NCBI GenBank assembly: GCA_022829145.1
Contig: CM040742.1
Span: 12,240,131-12,304,130, forward strand
DNA: 64,000 bases
Direction: 5' to 3'
Origin: Albula goreensis
Lineage: Eukaryota; Chordata; Actinopteri; Albuliformes; Albulidae
Of the stretch, positions 37,928 through 49,600 are shown in pieces. The position numbers and the translations under genes were made by a program. Numbering within the stretch: the first letter of the stretch is position 1; each line of letters begins with the position of its first letter. The notes under the pieces are model-generated. The model saw nothing but the letters and a program-made list of their open reading frames with translations, ran no database searches and had not been told where the DNA came from.

Positions 37928-38481
37928 AAAAAAAATAAAATGTTGACAAAACATTTTTTTAAGCTTCAGTACAAACTATACATATCTGAAGATTAAACTA
38001 CAAAACTTTCATACACTGTGACACAAGCATTTTTCTACAGTTTTAGAGTATTTACACATCTTTTCCACATTACAACAGCATAAACAGGATATATAGACAT
38101 ACTACTATACTTTTCCTGCAGAGGTGTATAATCTTAACTCATGGTACATTGGTGGGCCCCCCAAGTCCATTAAGATACCTATGGCTACTACCATTTCACC
38201 TCTCAATGTACATCAACATGTTAAATGCTTTGAGTTGTAACAACATCTTCTGCAGAAGACTGTGTCGACTGTCCTTCACTTCTGCCAATAAACATATGGT
38301 GCTCCTAGATGTGCTCTTACTGTAATCTTTTACATGTACCACAGTCCTTTAACTTAAATTTCACTTCCAACAGGTAAGTATCAGCAGTTTCTTATTGAAT
38401 ACATGTTTAATTAACATAACTAATTCTGTCTCCTTTCTCTCAGGTGATGTTTTTTTCCTACATTAAAAATTGAATATTATT
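37928..38481 (-). other. Non-coding 3' region of the gypsy element
   Basis: About 550 bases between the last ORF and the polypurine tract. AT-rich, with no ORF and no envelope-like sequence. Confidence 0.6.
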
Positions 38482-38895
38482 TCACAGGTCTGTACGTCGG
38501 TTGTCCCAGCTCATAATATGTATAAATGGTTCTGGGCTGACGAACCTTGTAGACCTTCGACTCATCTCTCGTTCATCATGTTCATCTTCTGATTCCGTTT
38601 CCACCGACTGATCTCCCTTTGACTCATTTTCCTGCCTGGCCTCCTCTTCAGTTCCTGACTCCTCAGCTTGACATTCATCCTGAGCGTGCTTGTCAGCTGC
38701 ATCCTCTTCAGATACTACTTCCGCTTCTCCAGGATCTTCTCTCACTGCAGGTATGAAGGTAGGTTCCTGATGGTGGAGACTATTCTTGTTCCTTTGTCTC
38801 GGTGTCCACAGGGTACACTCCTCTTCACTTGAACTATCAGAGCTCTCCAGGTACACATGAGTCTTAGATTGTTTCTCTCTCACTGTTTTCCTCAA
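38482..38895 (-). pseudogene. Gypsy pol C-terminal acidic tail
   Basis: An open stretch of about 137 codons following the integrase C-terminal domain in a different frame. It is dominated by Glu/Asp/Ser (SSDSSSEEE, SEDEHDERE) and ends RRSTRFVSPEPF and then a stop. It begins at a non-ATG codon and is best read as the end of pol after a one-base frame change near 38895, not as a separate gene. An envelope is excluded: there is no signal peptide and no membrane segment. Confidence 0.6.
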
Positions 38896-39340
38896 ATTTT
38901 CTCTTGAACTTTCTTTTTCTCTTTCATGGGTGTCGCATTATCTGCCTCCATCAGGTAAGGACAAGGCAAGAGGAGATTCCTATGTAAAATTCTTTCATGT
39001 CCATTTCCATCCAAAGGTTCAACTACATACACAGGACCATTTACTCCTCTCCTTTCTTTAACAACATGAATCTTGTCTTCCCAATGTGCGCGTATCTTAC
39101 CAGGTCCTCCTCTCTCTGAGAGGTTCCTGACTAAGACATGGTCTCCGGGCTCAAGAACTGTACTCCATGCTTTCCGATTATAGTACCTTTGTCCTCTCGA
39201 TGCTGCTTTCTTCATGTTCTTCACTACAATGTTGTAAGCTTCTCGCATAGAAGCTCTCCACTTCTCAGCAAAATCTTGATACGATTTGGTAGTTTCACCA
39301 TTTTCTTTTGGGAACATAAGATCAATTGGCAGAGTCGGTT
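38892..39340 (-). pseudogene. Gypsy integrase, C-terminal domain
   Basis: Carries a segment typical of the integrase C-terminus (GDHVLVRN, followed by HWEDKIHVV, VVEPLDG, RILHRNLLLPC). It lies in the frame used by the RT ORF but is one base out from the integrase core; the break is at a run of three A (element strand) near 39340. Confidence 0.8.
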
Positions 39341-40425
39341 TCGTCCAAAGAGCAAAAAGAATGGGGAATAACCAGTAGACTCATGCACAGTTGAGTTATA
39401 CGCATGGACAACTTTGTTGAGGTAGTCCTTCCAATTTGGTTTCTGTGTCTCCTCTAGTGTTCTAAGCATGCTTAATAAAGTTCTATTAAAGCGTTCTGCT
39501 GGATTGGACTGAGGGTGGTAGGGAGTGGTTCTGGAGTGCTGAATTCCACTGTAACTCTGCAACTTCCTGAACAGCTCATTTTCAAATTCCCTGCCCTGAT
39601 CGTGATGAATTTTGGATGGGTATCCAAATCGGAGTATAAAATCATCAAATATTTTCCGTGCTGCAGTCTTGCCTGATTTATTTGGTGTGGCATAGGCTTG
39701 TGCAAACTTTGTAAAATGATCGACAATCACCAAGATGTACTCAACTCCTCCTTTACTTCTTTCCAAATGGAGATAGTCAATTGAGATCATTTCAAATGGA
39801 GCAAAGGTTTCAATACTTTGTATTGGCGTCCTTGTTGTTCTGTTTGGTTTTCTTTGTTTCAGACAACGACATACTTTGGTCACGTGATGTTCTATTTCCT
39901 CTCTCATTTTAGGCCAAAAGAAGCGTTCTCTGGCAAGTGACACCATTTTGTCTGCACCTAAGTGTCCCATCTCCTCGTGAATGTACTTATAGATTATCAT
40001 CTTGAGTCCTTCAGGTACAACTAATTGACTCCTTGATAGTGTTTTTCGTCGCAAGACTCCATCTTCTCCTACATGCAAACGAGGCCATTCCCTCAGCAGA
40101 CGTTTAACTGGTGCTGCTTCTTTTAGTTTGTCTTTGTGCTTCAGACGGTCACTTTTCTGTTTCAGTGTTAGCACTCTGTTGATGGTTGGATCTTGTCTCT
40201 GTGCTGCCTGAATCTCTTCTGCTGTTACAGGTTTGTCTGATAAAGAAAATGTATCAATTTCTGGTAGCACATTAACATTACAGGTGACTGCAGATATCCA
40301 ATTGGTGTCTCCATTGCTCTGGGCTTCCAAACCCTTTCCTAAGGCAGATAAAACATCAGAGGTACTCTCTTGTGTGCACTCCCCTATGACATCTTCAATC
40401 TTTGCTGGTCTCCTTGACAGGAAGT
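39340..40425 (-). pseudogene. Gypsy integrase, zinc-binding and catalytic core
   Basis: The region starts with the end of RNase H and its ADFLSRRP-like boundary, then an HHCC-like N-terminal domain (HEEMGHLG ... CRC) and a DDE core. The three catalytic residues are in [18 protein letters not shown] and [10 protein letters not shown]. The second pair of the zinc site reads Cys-x-Cys instead of the usual Cys-x-x-Cys. The frame leaves that of RNase H at its 5' end (two changes within about 45 bases near 40425-40470) and is broken again near 39340. Confidence 0.85.
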
Positions 40426-41903
40426 CAGCATCTCTGTTGGCAGTTCAGGCCTGTACTTGGCGTGAATCGATAATCTGCTAATTCTGCAACCCAGCGATGT
40501 CCAACAGCATTGAGTTTCGCTGATTTCATCACATAGGTCAAAGGGTTGTTGTCGCTATAAACTGTGAAGTGGGGTGCATGAAACAGATAACTGCGGAAAC
40601 GCTCCGTAACAGCCCACTTTAATGCCAGAAATTCCAGTTTCCCCGAATGTAATCTGTAATTCTTCTCAGAAGGACTCAGTGTACGTGATCCATATCCTAT
40701 AACTCTCAGTACACCCCCTTGTCTTTGATACAGAATGGCGCCAAGACCTTCTTCAGACGCATCAACATGTAACACAAATGGCTTTTCGAAGTCTGGATAC
40801 GCCATGACAGGTGGGTTAGTGAGTGTGGTGACTAACCTCTCTAACACTGCTTGATGACTATCTGTCCACTCCACAGGTTGAGATGGTGGCAGCTGGAATG
40901 AACACCTTCTGCGACCCGTTTTCTTTGAGTCACTCTTTCTCTCAGTCTTCGGGTGTGATAACAGCTCGTACAACGGCTTTGCAATTCTTGAAAAGTCAGC
41001 TACATATGCTCTATAGTAACTTAAGAAACCAACTAGTGTTCTCACTTCTTTCACTGTCTTTGGTTTTTCTTTAGTTAATGCTTTGATAGCTTCGACTTCT
41101 TTGGGGTTCATACAATACCCTTGTTCTGAGATCACACGTCCCACATAACACACTTCATTCTTAAAGAAGTCACATTTCTTAGCTCTCAGTTTAATCCCGT
41201 TTTGTTTTTGTCTCTGCAGCACTTTCCTGACATTTTCAACATGTTGGTCAAAGTCTTTACTAAATACTAGGACATCATCAAGGTAAGGAACACACATCTC
41301 ATCCCGCAGGTCACTGAGACATCCCTCCATGTAGCGCTGAAATGCTGCTGGGGCATTGGTAAGGCCAAAAGGGATCCTCACCCATTCATATAATCCCCAG
41401 GGTGTGATGAATGCTGTGCACGCTCTGCTGTCCTTACTGACAAAGCCCTGATGATATGCCTTCCCCTGGTCAAGTACTGTAAACCAGGAGTTACCACCAA
41501 GATTTTCCAATATTTCCTGTATCCTTGGAATGGGGTGACGGTCAGGTACTGTCTTCTGATTTAACTGTCGGTAATCAACGCAAAGACGCAGGCCACCGTC
41601 CTTTTTCCTAACACACACAATGGGCGATGAGTAAGAGGAACATGATTTCTGTATCCACCCTCGACTCAACAAATCCTGAATGTGGTTTTTCACTTCCTGA
41701 TATAATGGTCTGGGGATGGCATTGTATGACCTCTTCACTGGTACATTGTCTTTCAAATGGATTTCCATTTGCAAATCTGGAATACATCCAGTGTCCCACT
41801 CATCCCTTGCAAACACATCACATTCGTCTCGTAACATTTTACGAACTTTTTCTTGCTGCTCAACTGATAGGTGACTAAGATCAACTGGTGGATCCCAACT
41901 CAT
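40425..41903 (-). pseudogene. Gypsy reverse transcriptase / RNase H
   Basis: A 492-codon ORF with the RT palm motifs, including the catalytic [11 protein letters not shown], and the RNase H segment [13 protein letters not shown] and [13 protein letters not shown] precedes integrase, as in Ty3/gypsy. It stops early inside the RNase H C-terminus (TGLNCQQRC and then stop) because of a frame change. All catalytic residues I looked for are present. Confidence 0.9.
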
Positions 41904-42352
41904 TGGTTTACTTCTTCTTTTTGTCCATCCACTTCATTTGAATTTATCCCTGATCCCTCCTGTTTTTGTTTTTCAGGTACAGATTTTGTCTCAAACGGAT
42001 GGATGGCATCGACTACATGTAACCAGCCAAGTACTGTTCTGTTCTGGAGTGTGATGTCATTTTCGGTTCTGTTTTCTATTGTCACTGTGATAACAGCAGT
42101 ATCTTCATGTGGAAGTTGTACTATTTGCTCAGGAACCTCCAAACCGACAGGCCATGGTGTACCCTCATTTGGTTCCAGCATCACTTGAACTCCTCTAAGT
42201 TGATTCCTGCTCAACCTACCACAGCTCACTTTTGCCACAGTATGCTTTGGAATGATCACATCGTGACGTCCCACTCTGGCAATGTGACTATCAGTGTTGC
42301 ATTTGGGCCTCCTCAACACAGTAAAGACAGCTCTAGCCTTCTTAGGTCCCAC
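41900..42352 (-). pseudogene. Gypsy pol linker between protease and RT
   Basis: About 150 codons in a frame one base off from both the protease and RT ORFs, which share one frame. The sequence (for example ITLQNRTVLGWLHVVDAI) has the look of the protease-RT connector in fish gypsy elements. It joins RT through an overlapping ATGA. Two compensating frame changes at about 42350 and 41905 would explain it. Confidence 0.65.
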
Positions 42353-43223
42353 ATCTAATGCTGAGCTTAAACAGTGGACAGAACTGACTGGAGGATGCTA
42401 CTTTCTCTGTTGCTAACTCTTCAATCACATTGAATCCTATGATCGGCCTCTCAAAAGAAGTGTTGCTAACCAGCATCGGCACTAATAGCTGTCTCTTAGT
42501 GTTGTCTAGTAGATCAAATTCCACCTCTATCCAACCCTCATATGGTACACTCGTCCCGTTGGCTGCTGTGAGATTCAGTCCTCCCTCGTCAAGAAGTTCT
42601 CTAACCGGTCTAATCTCAACATCAGGTAAGTATTTCTCTTTCCAGCTAAGGCTAACAATTGACACCTGTGAACCTGTGTCCCATAGTACAGATGTTTTGA
42701 CTCCACCAAGACAACACTGGACTAGGCATCTGGGTCCAACCAGTTTTGCTGCCTTCTCTTGTTTTCTTGAAAGAGGCAACTTACTCTCTGTAAGTAACGC
42801 TGAACTTGTTTCAGTAAGAGTTACTTCAAGTTTGTTTATTTCTGCCGAGTTCCCTCTCCGTTTGCGACAGCCTGCGGCCCAATGTTCAGTACTACCACAC
42901 TTGTAACAGTGCAGACATCTAGCACCAGAATTGGACTCTTCACACTGCCGACAATGTCGTGATTTGCGTTCAACACCGTCAGTGTCTTTTACTTTTACAG
43001 GTGGGTGTCCTGTGTCTTTGTATATCTGGTCAGCTCTGCTCATTTGACTGAGACTTGCTACTTGGGTTGTGAGATTTTGTAGAGCTTCACAGATAGCTTG
43101 GTTTCCAGCATCAAGTCTTTCAACAAGGGTGTTTGGCTTAGATGTGCTAACTTTTCCCTTCTTGAGATCACTGACCTGCTCTTTGTCCACTTTCTTCTCT
43201 TCATGGACAGTGGCTACTTTCAC
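42342..43223 (-). pseudogene. Gypsy nucleocapsid zinc knuckle and aspartic protease
   Basis: Reads from the -1 frame relative to gag and begins at a non-ATG codon, so it is entered from gag by frameshift or was broken from it. It carries a CCHC knuckle (CYKCGSTEHWAAGC, spacing C-x2-C-x4-H-x4-C), preceded by two more Cys pairs, and the protease active site VLWDTGSQVSIV. It ends in a stop at 42342. Confidence 0.85.
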
Positions 43224-44251
43224 CTCTTTTCTTCTGGTGGCAAACAGTTTGTTCTTCCTTTCTGTTTCAGGTTGTAGATGACACTCATCTTCTCCAGTAA
43301 GGTCTCATCACCAACACTTGGGTCCTGTAAGTAGGGCTTAAGATCTGTACGAATTATGTCATCTTGTAAACCTGTCAACACTGTCTGCAAAAACTGTTTC
43401 TGAATTAGCTCAGTGTTGTACTTCAGTCCGTCTTTAGCATTTTCACTAGCAAAAAGAACTTTTTGTCTGAGATCCATTGCACGCACTAAAAATTCAATTG
43501 GGGATTCTTTAGGCTCTTGCGCTGCTCGGGTCAATGAGTGGTACAACTCAGTTGCATCTTTCTCACGGTAGTGAGTTCTCAGTATTTGTTTCAATGAGCC
43601 TAATGTCAAATCATGTCTGCTTTCAAGGTAACTTTTTAATTTGACACTCGGAGCTATAGCCTGAATAACTGCATCAACAATTTCACTCTCTTCATAGCCT
43701 TTCTGTAGAGCTCTCTGGATTTGTCTCTCTAAACTGTTGAAATTAAGTGTATCTTTCTGGCTGATACCTCCAATCTGACCCTGAATTTTCAGATCTCTTC
43801 GGTACACAAGATGCGTATTTTCACGCCTTGCTACATTAAAGTATGCTGCTTCTGTTTCAACTGTACTCTCAGAATGATTAGGAGAAAAGCTAGGGAGTGT
43901 TGTGCGATTCGTCACCACCGGAGGCTGAACATTAGCTGTTTCAGGCTGTCCGTCCCCTCTGAGATCAGGTACAGATGCACAAACTTCGCCCTTTGAAACT
44001 TTTAACATTCCCTCAATCCGGTCCTTCGTAGCCAAAAGCACTGACAGTCCCTCATCTTCCAAGCTAGTTACAGCATTCCCTTCTAAATGCGCTAAAATAG
44101 CTCTTCTCAGTAAACGAGATGAATTCCGTATTACGTCAGTAATTTGTAATTTCAGTTCGTCACTTAGCTCGTTCAGTTCGCTCAAGGATAAGCCAGGCAA
44201 ATTTTCCTCAATTTCGTTTACAACAGATTCCCACTCCGATGACATTTCCAT
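43220..44251 (-). CDS. Gypsy gag-like capsid ORF
   Basis: A 343-codon ORF starting at the first ATG after the 5' LTR leader. The N-terminal part is helical and acidic, and the C-terminal half resembles a retrotransposon capsid region (SLTRAAQEPKESPIEFLVRAMDLRQKV). It has no zinc knuckle; the knuckle lies in the next frame. Intact here. Confidence 0.75.
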   Translation of the reverse strand: MEMSSEWESVVNEIEENLPGLSLSELNELSDELKLQITDVIRNSSRLLRRAILAHLEGNAVTSLEDEGLSVLLATKDRIEGMLKVSKGEVCASVPDLRGDGQPETANVQPPVVTNRTTLPSFSPNHSESTVETEAAYFNVARRENTHLVYRRDLKIQGQIGGISQKDTLNFNSLERQIQRALQKGYEESEIVDAVIQAIAPSVKLKSYLESRHDLTLGSLKQILRTHYREKDATELYHSLTRAAQEPKESPIEFLVRAMDLRQKVLFASENAKDGLKYNTELIQKQFLQTVLTGLQDDIIRTDLKPYLQDPSVGDETLLEKMSVIYNLKQKGRTNCLPPEEKR

Positions 44252-44430
44252 CTCTCTCTCGGTCTGTTGATCAAAGATTGAAAACTCGTACCTCGTTCCC
44301 GCGTTTCACCACACAAGCACGATACCTCCTAGCTTCAGTGCGTTAGCATGCTAGCTTCCATTCACTTTACGCTCGTTGCCGTCCAAGTTTTTCCTCCGTT
44401 CTCCAGTTATGGATCGATGTATTGATGTTA

Positions 44431-44448
44431 AACCGGGCGGGAACACCA
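44431..44448 (-). other. Primer binding site, tRNA-Val-like
   Basis: Read on the plus strand, 'aaccgggcgggaacacca' matches the 3' end of vertebrate tRNA-Val (including CCA) at 17 of 18 positions from my knowledge of that tRNA. It lies six bases inside the 5' LTR edge, where a primer site should be. Confidence 0.75.
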
Positions 44449-44454
44449 AATTTA

Positions 44455-44804
44455 TGTTGCACCCTTAGAAAGACACTCGCGAAGCAGCTCTTCCTGTACA
44501 GGCAACTTTTTAATAAAAGCTCGGTTCGACATCAACAAGTGCTGTTTTATTACATCTTCTCCATCTGGCTTCTCTCTTCATTCCTTCAGATTCACACAGC
44601 ATTATCCTAGCTTGCTTATGTCGTCACACAAACGTAAATATCTTAAAGTGACAGTACCTTATTTAATGATCAACACTAAGGATGCCTGTCCAACTATGTT
44701 ACATACTAACAAATAAAATAAGGATTTTACAAACGTTTCCTTTTCACTTGGGGGTTTACATTTCTTTTAACTTTGTAAGGCACATTGTTTTAAAGGGCAC
44801 AACA
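44455..44804 (-). repeat. 5' LTR of the gypsy element (350 bp)
   Basis: Same borders and length as the 3' LTR, with one difference seen in 350 bases. It should contain the element's promoter, though I see no clear TATA box on the minus strand. Confidence 0.95.
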
Positions 44805-46600
44805 CATGTACAATGAAACTGTGTTTCATGAAATGTAACACATTCTTCCCAGAAAAACAGTGATGCATTGTGTATATTTTTACTATTATAATTATTCAAT
44901 TTGTTCATGTGTTTGAATTATATGCAGATGAAGAACAATGGCATTTTCTATGTTAAAGAATGACACTCCTTTGTTACAATTTTACAATACACATAATATT
45001 GTTGTCTACACCTCTTCTGGGGTCTCAAATGCTGTATTGACTAATACTTTAATTTGTCCTACCTTAATTTTTTTTCTTCGCCCTGTAAAAACGTCATCTG
45101 CTCCCCTTCACGAGCCCGGAACTACTTTTCTGCCGACTCGATAGGGTCAAAGGTTACAGTATTCTAGTCGGCACTTACGCCTCCGGTTACGCTTGTTTGT
45201 TTTTATATAAAAAGGCAGCTTTCAGAACTAGGTAAGTTTTGTAGAATGTGGACTTATCCTCACATAATTGTGTTGTAATTGCACGTATCTCCTTACGTGC
45301 AATTACTATTTTCAACTATTTCAAAATAGTAAAACTTGAAGTAAGGTTGTCTGCTAGCTAGCTAGCATTGGTGCCGATCTTGACGTACACTCACAAGTAG
45401 TGAGCGAGCCGTTTAACACACCAGTTTTTATTCAAAATTTTCCTCAGATTGCCCAAAATATCTAGATATGTATAGCAGTTAAGCATAATGCATTTGTTTA
45501 AAGTTGTGGTCATATTAAATTATTTAACCTGAATGTGTTTTTCTCTTGATGTTTGGTAGTTTAAGAATAGCTCACTTGCTATCAGCTTGCTATCGTGTAA
45601 TACTTAGCCTGCTAATGTAAGATAGCTAGCTAACTGACGTTTGTCTGTTAGTATGCTAGCTACTTAGCTAGCCATGGAAAGGGGTTACTGACACCGTCTA
45701 GCTACTTTGGACCCGGGTTTCTGTCTCGCGATAAGGTGGAGCAAGGCGCAACAGCACTTTTGAAACGTAGGTATCCAGTTGGGTGACTTGCTTAAGTTAT
45801 TTTGCGAGTCATATCTAGTTACTTTACACAAGTGGCGTTAGCATGAACGGTAACTCACTACTAGGTCGAAGTGCTTGTTACAAGGTGACGTGTGTAATTG
45901 CAATTCAAGCTAAGTTTGCTAACTAGCTTGCTTGGCGACTACGCAACTGTCAAAGCTAACATTAGCTAGCTAAACATTAGGCTAAGGTCCATTTGAATTT
46001 TCTGACAGTGACACTTATTGGTAGCAAATGGGTAATGAGCTAGTTGTTGTCACTGACTACCTTGCAAATACGTGTATTAAACGTATATAGCTAGTTTGCA
46101 AGTTTGAGTGTAGTGGGTTTCACTGCATAAGTGTCTTGGATTAACAAGGTGTAATACTGCTCGGCTAACGTTAGCTGGTAAATTGCATGGCCCCAGTTTT
46201 CAGACATGTCTTGTTTCCTATGTTGCAAGCTAACGTTAGCCTTACATTTATATGGGAGCTGTTAACAGGTAATGTTAATTAACTAAACTCAAGGTACAGA
46301 CAAACTTGCATTGAGACTACTAAACTGCAAGGGTTTGCCAATAGTTAACAAAGTAAAAAGAACGATGGCTGACATTTACACAACTATGTATAACATACGA
46401 TGGTTTTTAACGTTCACTATCTAACTTAATGCTTCTGCGTCTTGGATTGAGTGCATCGATAGCATGCTTTCAAATTCCAAATGTCAAAGTTGCCCGTGGT
46501 GAAAATGTCTCTTGAAACTGCGAATGTTATTGAAGTTACTTAGACTGTCCCCTCCGTATGCAGGCAGTACTGCTAGCTACAACAGAAGCTAAAAGAAGAC
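44805..46600 (+). promoter_or_regulatory. ggnbp2: ggnbp2 upstream region and non-coding first exon
   Basis: A probable 5' UTR exon ends at the donor AACTAG|GTAAGT (45231), and the next exon begins after CGTATGCAG at 46563. The intron of about 1.3 kb is crowded with GCTAGCTA and GCTAACGTTAGC motifs (45354, 45618-45675, 46160, 46231). The transcription start is not fixed. Confidence 0.45.
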
Positions 46601-49600
46601 ATGGCGCGTCTGGTTGCCGTTTGCAGGGACGGGGAAGAGGATTTTCATTTTCGCGCTAGACAAATCCCCCTTTACATCGATGACACGCTCACGGTAAGTT
46701 GAGTGATTGTGTTGCAAATCCAGAGGATGGGTTGGACACCCCTTTCTGAACAATTTTGCTGTCATTAGTTTGGAAGTTACTGTCAGGCAACTCGGGACAA
46801 ATAACCCGAGAGGCTGAGAACGAGAAAACTAGGCCTCTTGGATAGCGATGTTGCTAGCCAGCCACCAAACTGGTTTTACGGGGGCAGTTGCAACGTGCAT
46901 TATACTAGGTAACTTCATTCACAAAGCATGGGATGTCACTTGCATTGGTTTGTGTTTGATAGTTTGCGTTGCTAATAACATTTCGAAGTATAGCAAGTTT
47001 CTTTGAACCACGTATGTAGAGTAAGATTTGTGGTACGTGCGTTGCTAGGTAGATAGGTCGCCACCGAGCTAGCTAGCTGGTTTATTAGATAGCTTTATAG
47101 ATGTCATTCTGGCCTTGTTTTAACCCTAGATCATTCAAACTGTTTAGCTCATAACTTGACACCTTGTTATGTTATAACACTTGTCTTATTATTGTTATAT
47201 GCTGACATTCAACGTTTTGACTTGTGAGGGAAAGTTCCAGATCTGAGACGTGCAACAAATAATTGTTTCATTGCCATCCTGTATTTTAACTTGGTAAACT
47301 AGCCACGCTTCTCAGGACGGTTATGGATGATGGATAATCATTTTAAGTGATACAGTTAGGCAGCTATATATCATTAACATGTAGAGACGTATGAGCAGTT
47401 TTATCAGATGGAAATCCGTATTTCATATAACGGCAGTACATGTTTTGGGGCCCAAACTAGTAAATGCGATTTTACGGTATTTGAGTTGATTGTTTTTAGT
47501 AGTATATCCAGTAGTATTTAAAAGTACGTTTTTTTTTTTTGTTTTTTTTTTTTAAATCAGTGCCTTCACTTTGAGAATTGTCAGACAGTAAGTCTTTCCC
47601 AGTTGTACTGTGTACAATTTTCTGTAGTTAGTCAAAAAATGTTGCGAGGGGAACTGTAAATCATATACCAATGACTACTAGTTTTGTTTAGTATTCAACC
47701 TGAAAAGTGCCTTTATTCTGGAAAGACTTTGGTCAGGTTGTTATCAAGGCTGTCATGAAACATCTGACAGTTGTCATATATAGTGAAGCTGAATTTGTTT
47801 GTTTATGGCCTATGAACCAGGGGTATTTCAGTGGCTTTTATCTCAGTTTGTTGATTCAGTTGGATGTAAGAGGAAATAATGTCTTGGAGTAACAATTTGT
47901 TGATATATTTTTGTTGTTTGTTTCCTCTCTTTCAGATGGTGATGGAGTTCTCTGATAACGTGCTGCACCTTGAGAGCCATCAGATTAACAGTTCACAGAT
48001 GAAACAGTTCATACAGGTGCGTCTGCTTACTGGAGTTCTCATAAGGCTGTTTTGCTGGGCCCTGCTGCAGGGCTAAAGTGTGGTTGCAATGGCCTCCCTG
48101 TGGCGATTTGCTTTCTAGAAGTGTCAGACCAGGGCTGTGACTAAGGACTTTAATTTTGTGGAAGATGGTGCAGTTCATGTTGTTTTGACCATTTTGGAAG
48201 ATCATCCTGCCACCAGGAAGTACAGGTGTATAGGTGTGGAAGAGCCAGGTGTCACATGGTTATAGGTGTATGTCTGATCATGTGGAGGTATATTGGGGCA
48301 GGCCCCTTTTATACTCACATCAAGGTTTCAGATGATGGGCGTGCTGTGGTTGGTAGAAAGTAAGTGGGAGGCACTGGTGTGTCTGGGAGACAGCGGTATG
48401 ATTGGTCACATTCCAACCCACTTTGCTTCCTGAATTTTCCTTGAAGAAATACCTGAGTTTTCCTCGTAGAATATACAGAAACTGAGTAGTGATGCATGAC
48501 AAATAGGAAATCGTCGTGGCAAATAGGAAATCGTTTTAGGATGAACTCAGGACATGCAATTTTGTGTTCTGATTACTCATATTCATGTTTCCTAGAAACA
48601 CATGCTTACACATTCAGACATAACTTAGGGCAGGTGCTGGGTAAAAAAAGAAAAGCTGTAGTCAAAAAAAAAAGTAGAGGAGTACCTGAACAGCATCAGT
48701 AATGCCTCCAAACACGTTTTAGTATTTGCACAAAGTTTCGACTGAGTTAGATCTCCGCCAAGCACTTTTGGTTTGAAATGTTGGGCAAATAACAAAATAC
48801 ATTTGGAGCATTATTGGACCTGTACAGGTATTTTTTTTTATTGTGCTTTGCTTGTTTTGGCCAGTTCACTTGGTAGAGGAATAGTGTTTATTTGGTTACA
48901 AAACACAAACATTGTCCTCATCTGGGTGACTAAGGTTTGTGAGGTCATTAGGTATGGTATGAGAGCCTGTGTAATTTGGTAGTGCTGAAGTGGAGAGACA
49001 GTTGATTGATTTAATGGTAAATATTTTCTGGAAAATACTTTTTTGGTCAAGTTAGATTATTCAGTTTTGTGCAGAATATGAGTGAAGCAAGTTGGTCTGT
49101 GAGATTGGTGACTGAAATTGACAGTGAATAATTCTATAACAGTTTGGAATACTCATGTGAAGTAGAATCCACCTGTCATGTCAAAGTAAAGAAATTATTT
49201 CATCTGTCAGTGTTGTGACATCATAGTTTCTACACTTTCATCTTTAATATATGTATTGATAACCAAACATGTCTCAGTTCTGTACTAGCAATCATGACTG
49301 ACACAATTCTGAAATGTGTTACCTGATAATTGAATTAATACCATTCACTGCTTTTCATTTCAAACCATTTGCACTCTTTCCTCACTCTCCCTGCAACCCC
49401 CTAACTCCCCCTCCTCATACTACTCCCTGCCAGTCAGCCAGTCCTGTCAAGGAGGGGGGGACAGGTGTACATGTGGGCAGAACATGTCAGGAGAACATGC
49501 GTAGACAGAAGATGACCTTACTGTTGTTTCTATTTCTGTAATTGAAAATACACAAGCAACTGATTCTTAAAAGAGAATCTCTACTTAAAACTGAAAAATA

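Larger units (their letters stand above)
37567..44804 (-). mobile_element. Ty3/gypsy LTR retrotransposon, full length (7,238 bp)
   Basis: Complete element in antisense orientation to pigw and ggnbp2. Order on its own strand: 5' LTR (44804-44455), tRNA-Val primer site, gag-like ORF, zinc knuckle plus protease, linker, reverse transcriptase/RNase H, integrase, acidic tail, polypurine tract, 3' LTR (37916-37567). Integrase after RT is the Ty3/gypsy order (not copia and not the Gmr1-type inversion). No envelope gene was seen. The clade is not assigned. The LTRs differ by one base that I can find, so the insertion is recent. Flanks are GCATA on the left and CATGT on the right, not a clean target duplication (CATA/CATG agree at three of four bases). 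The gag-pol frame changes six times. Confidence 0.95.

Noticed and set aside
38482-38895. Envelope gene, which would make the element an endogenous retrovirus
   Set aside because: No signal peptide, no membrane segment, no cleavage site; the stretch is an acidic continuation of pol.
42430-42906. 158-residue plus-strand ORF inside the retrotransposon
   Set aside because: Antisense shadow of the zinc knuckle/protease frame; low-complexity Ser/Thr-rich, no motif.
45204-45213. TATATAAAAA as a ggnbp2 TATA box
   Set aside because: The next strong donor is only 18 bases downstream, so a start 30 bases from the TATA would fall inside the intron; probably chance in AT-rich sequence.
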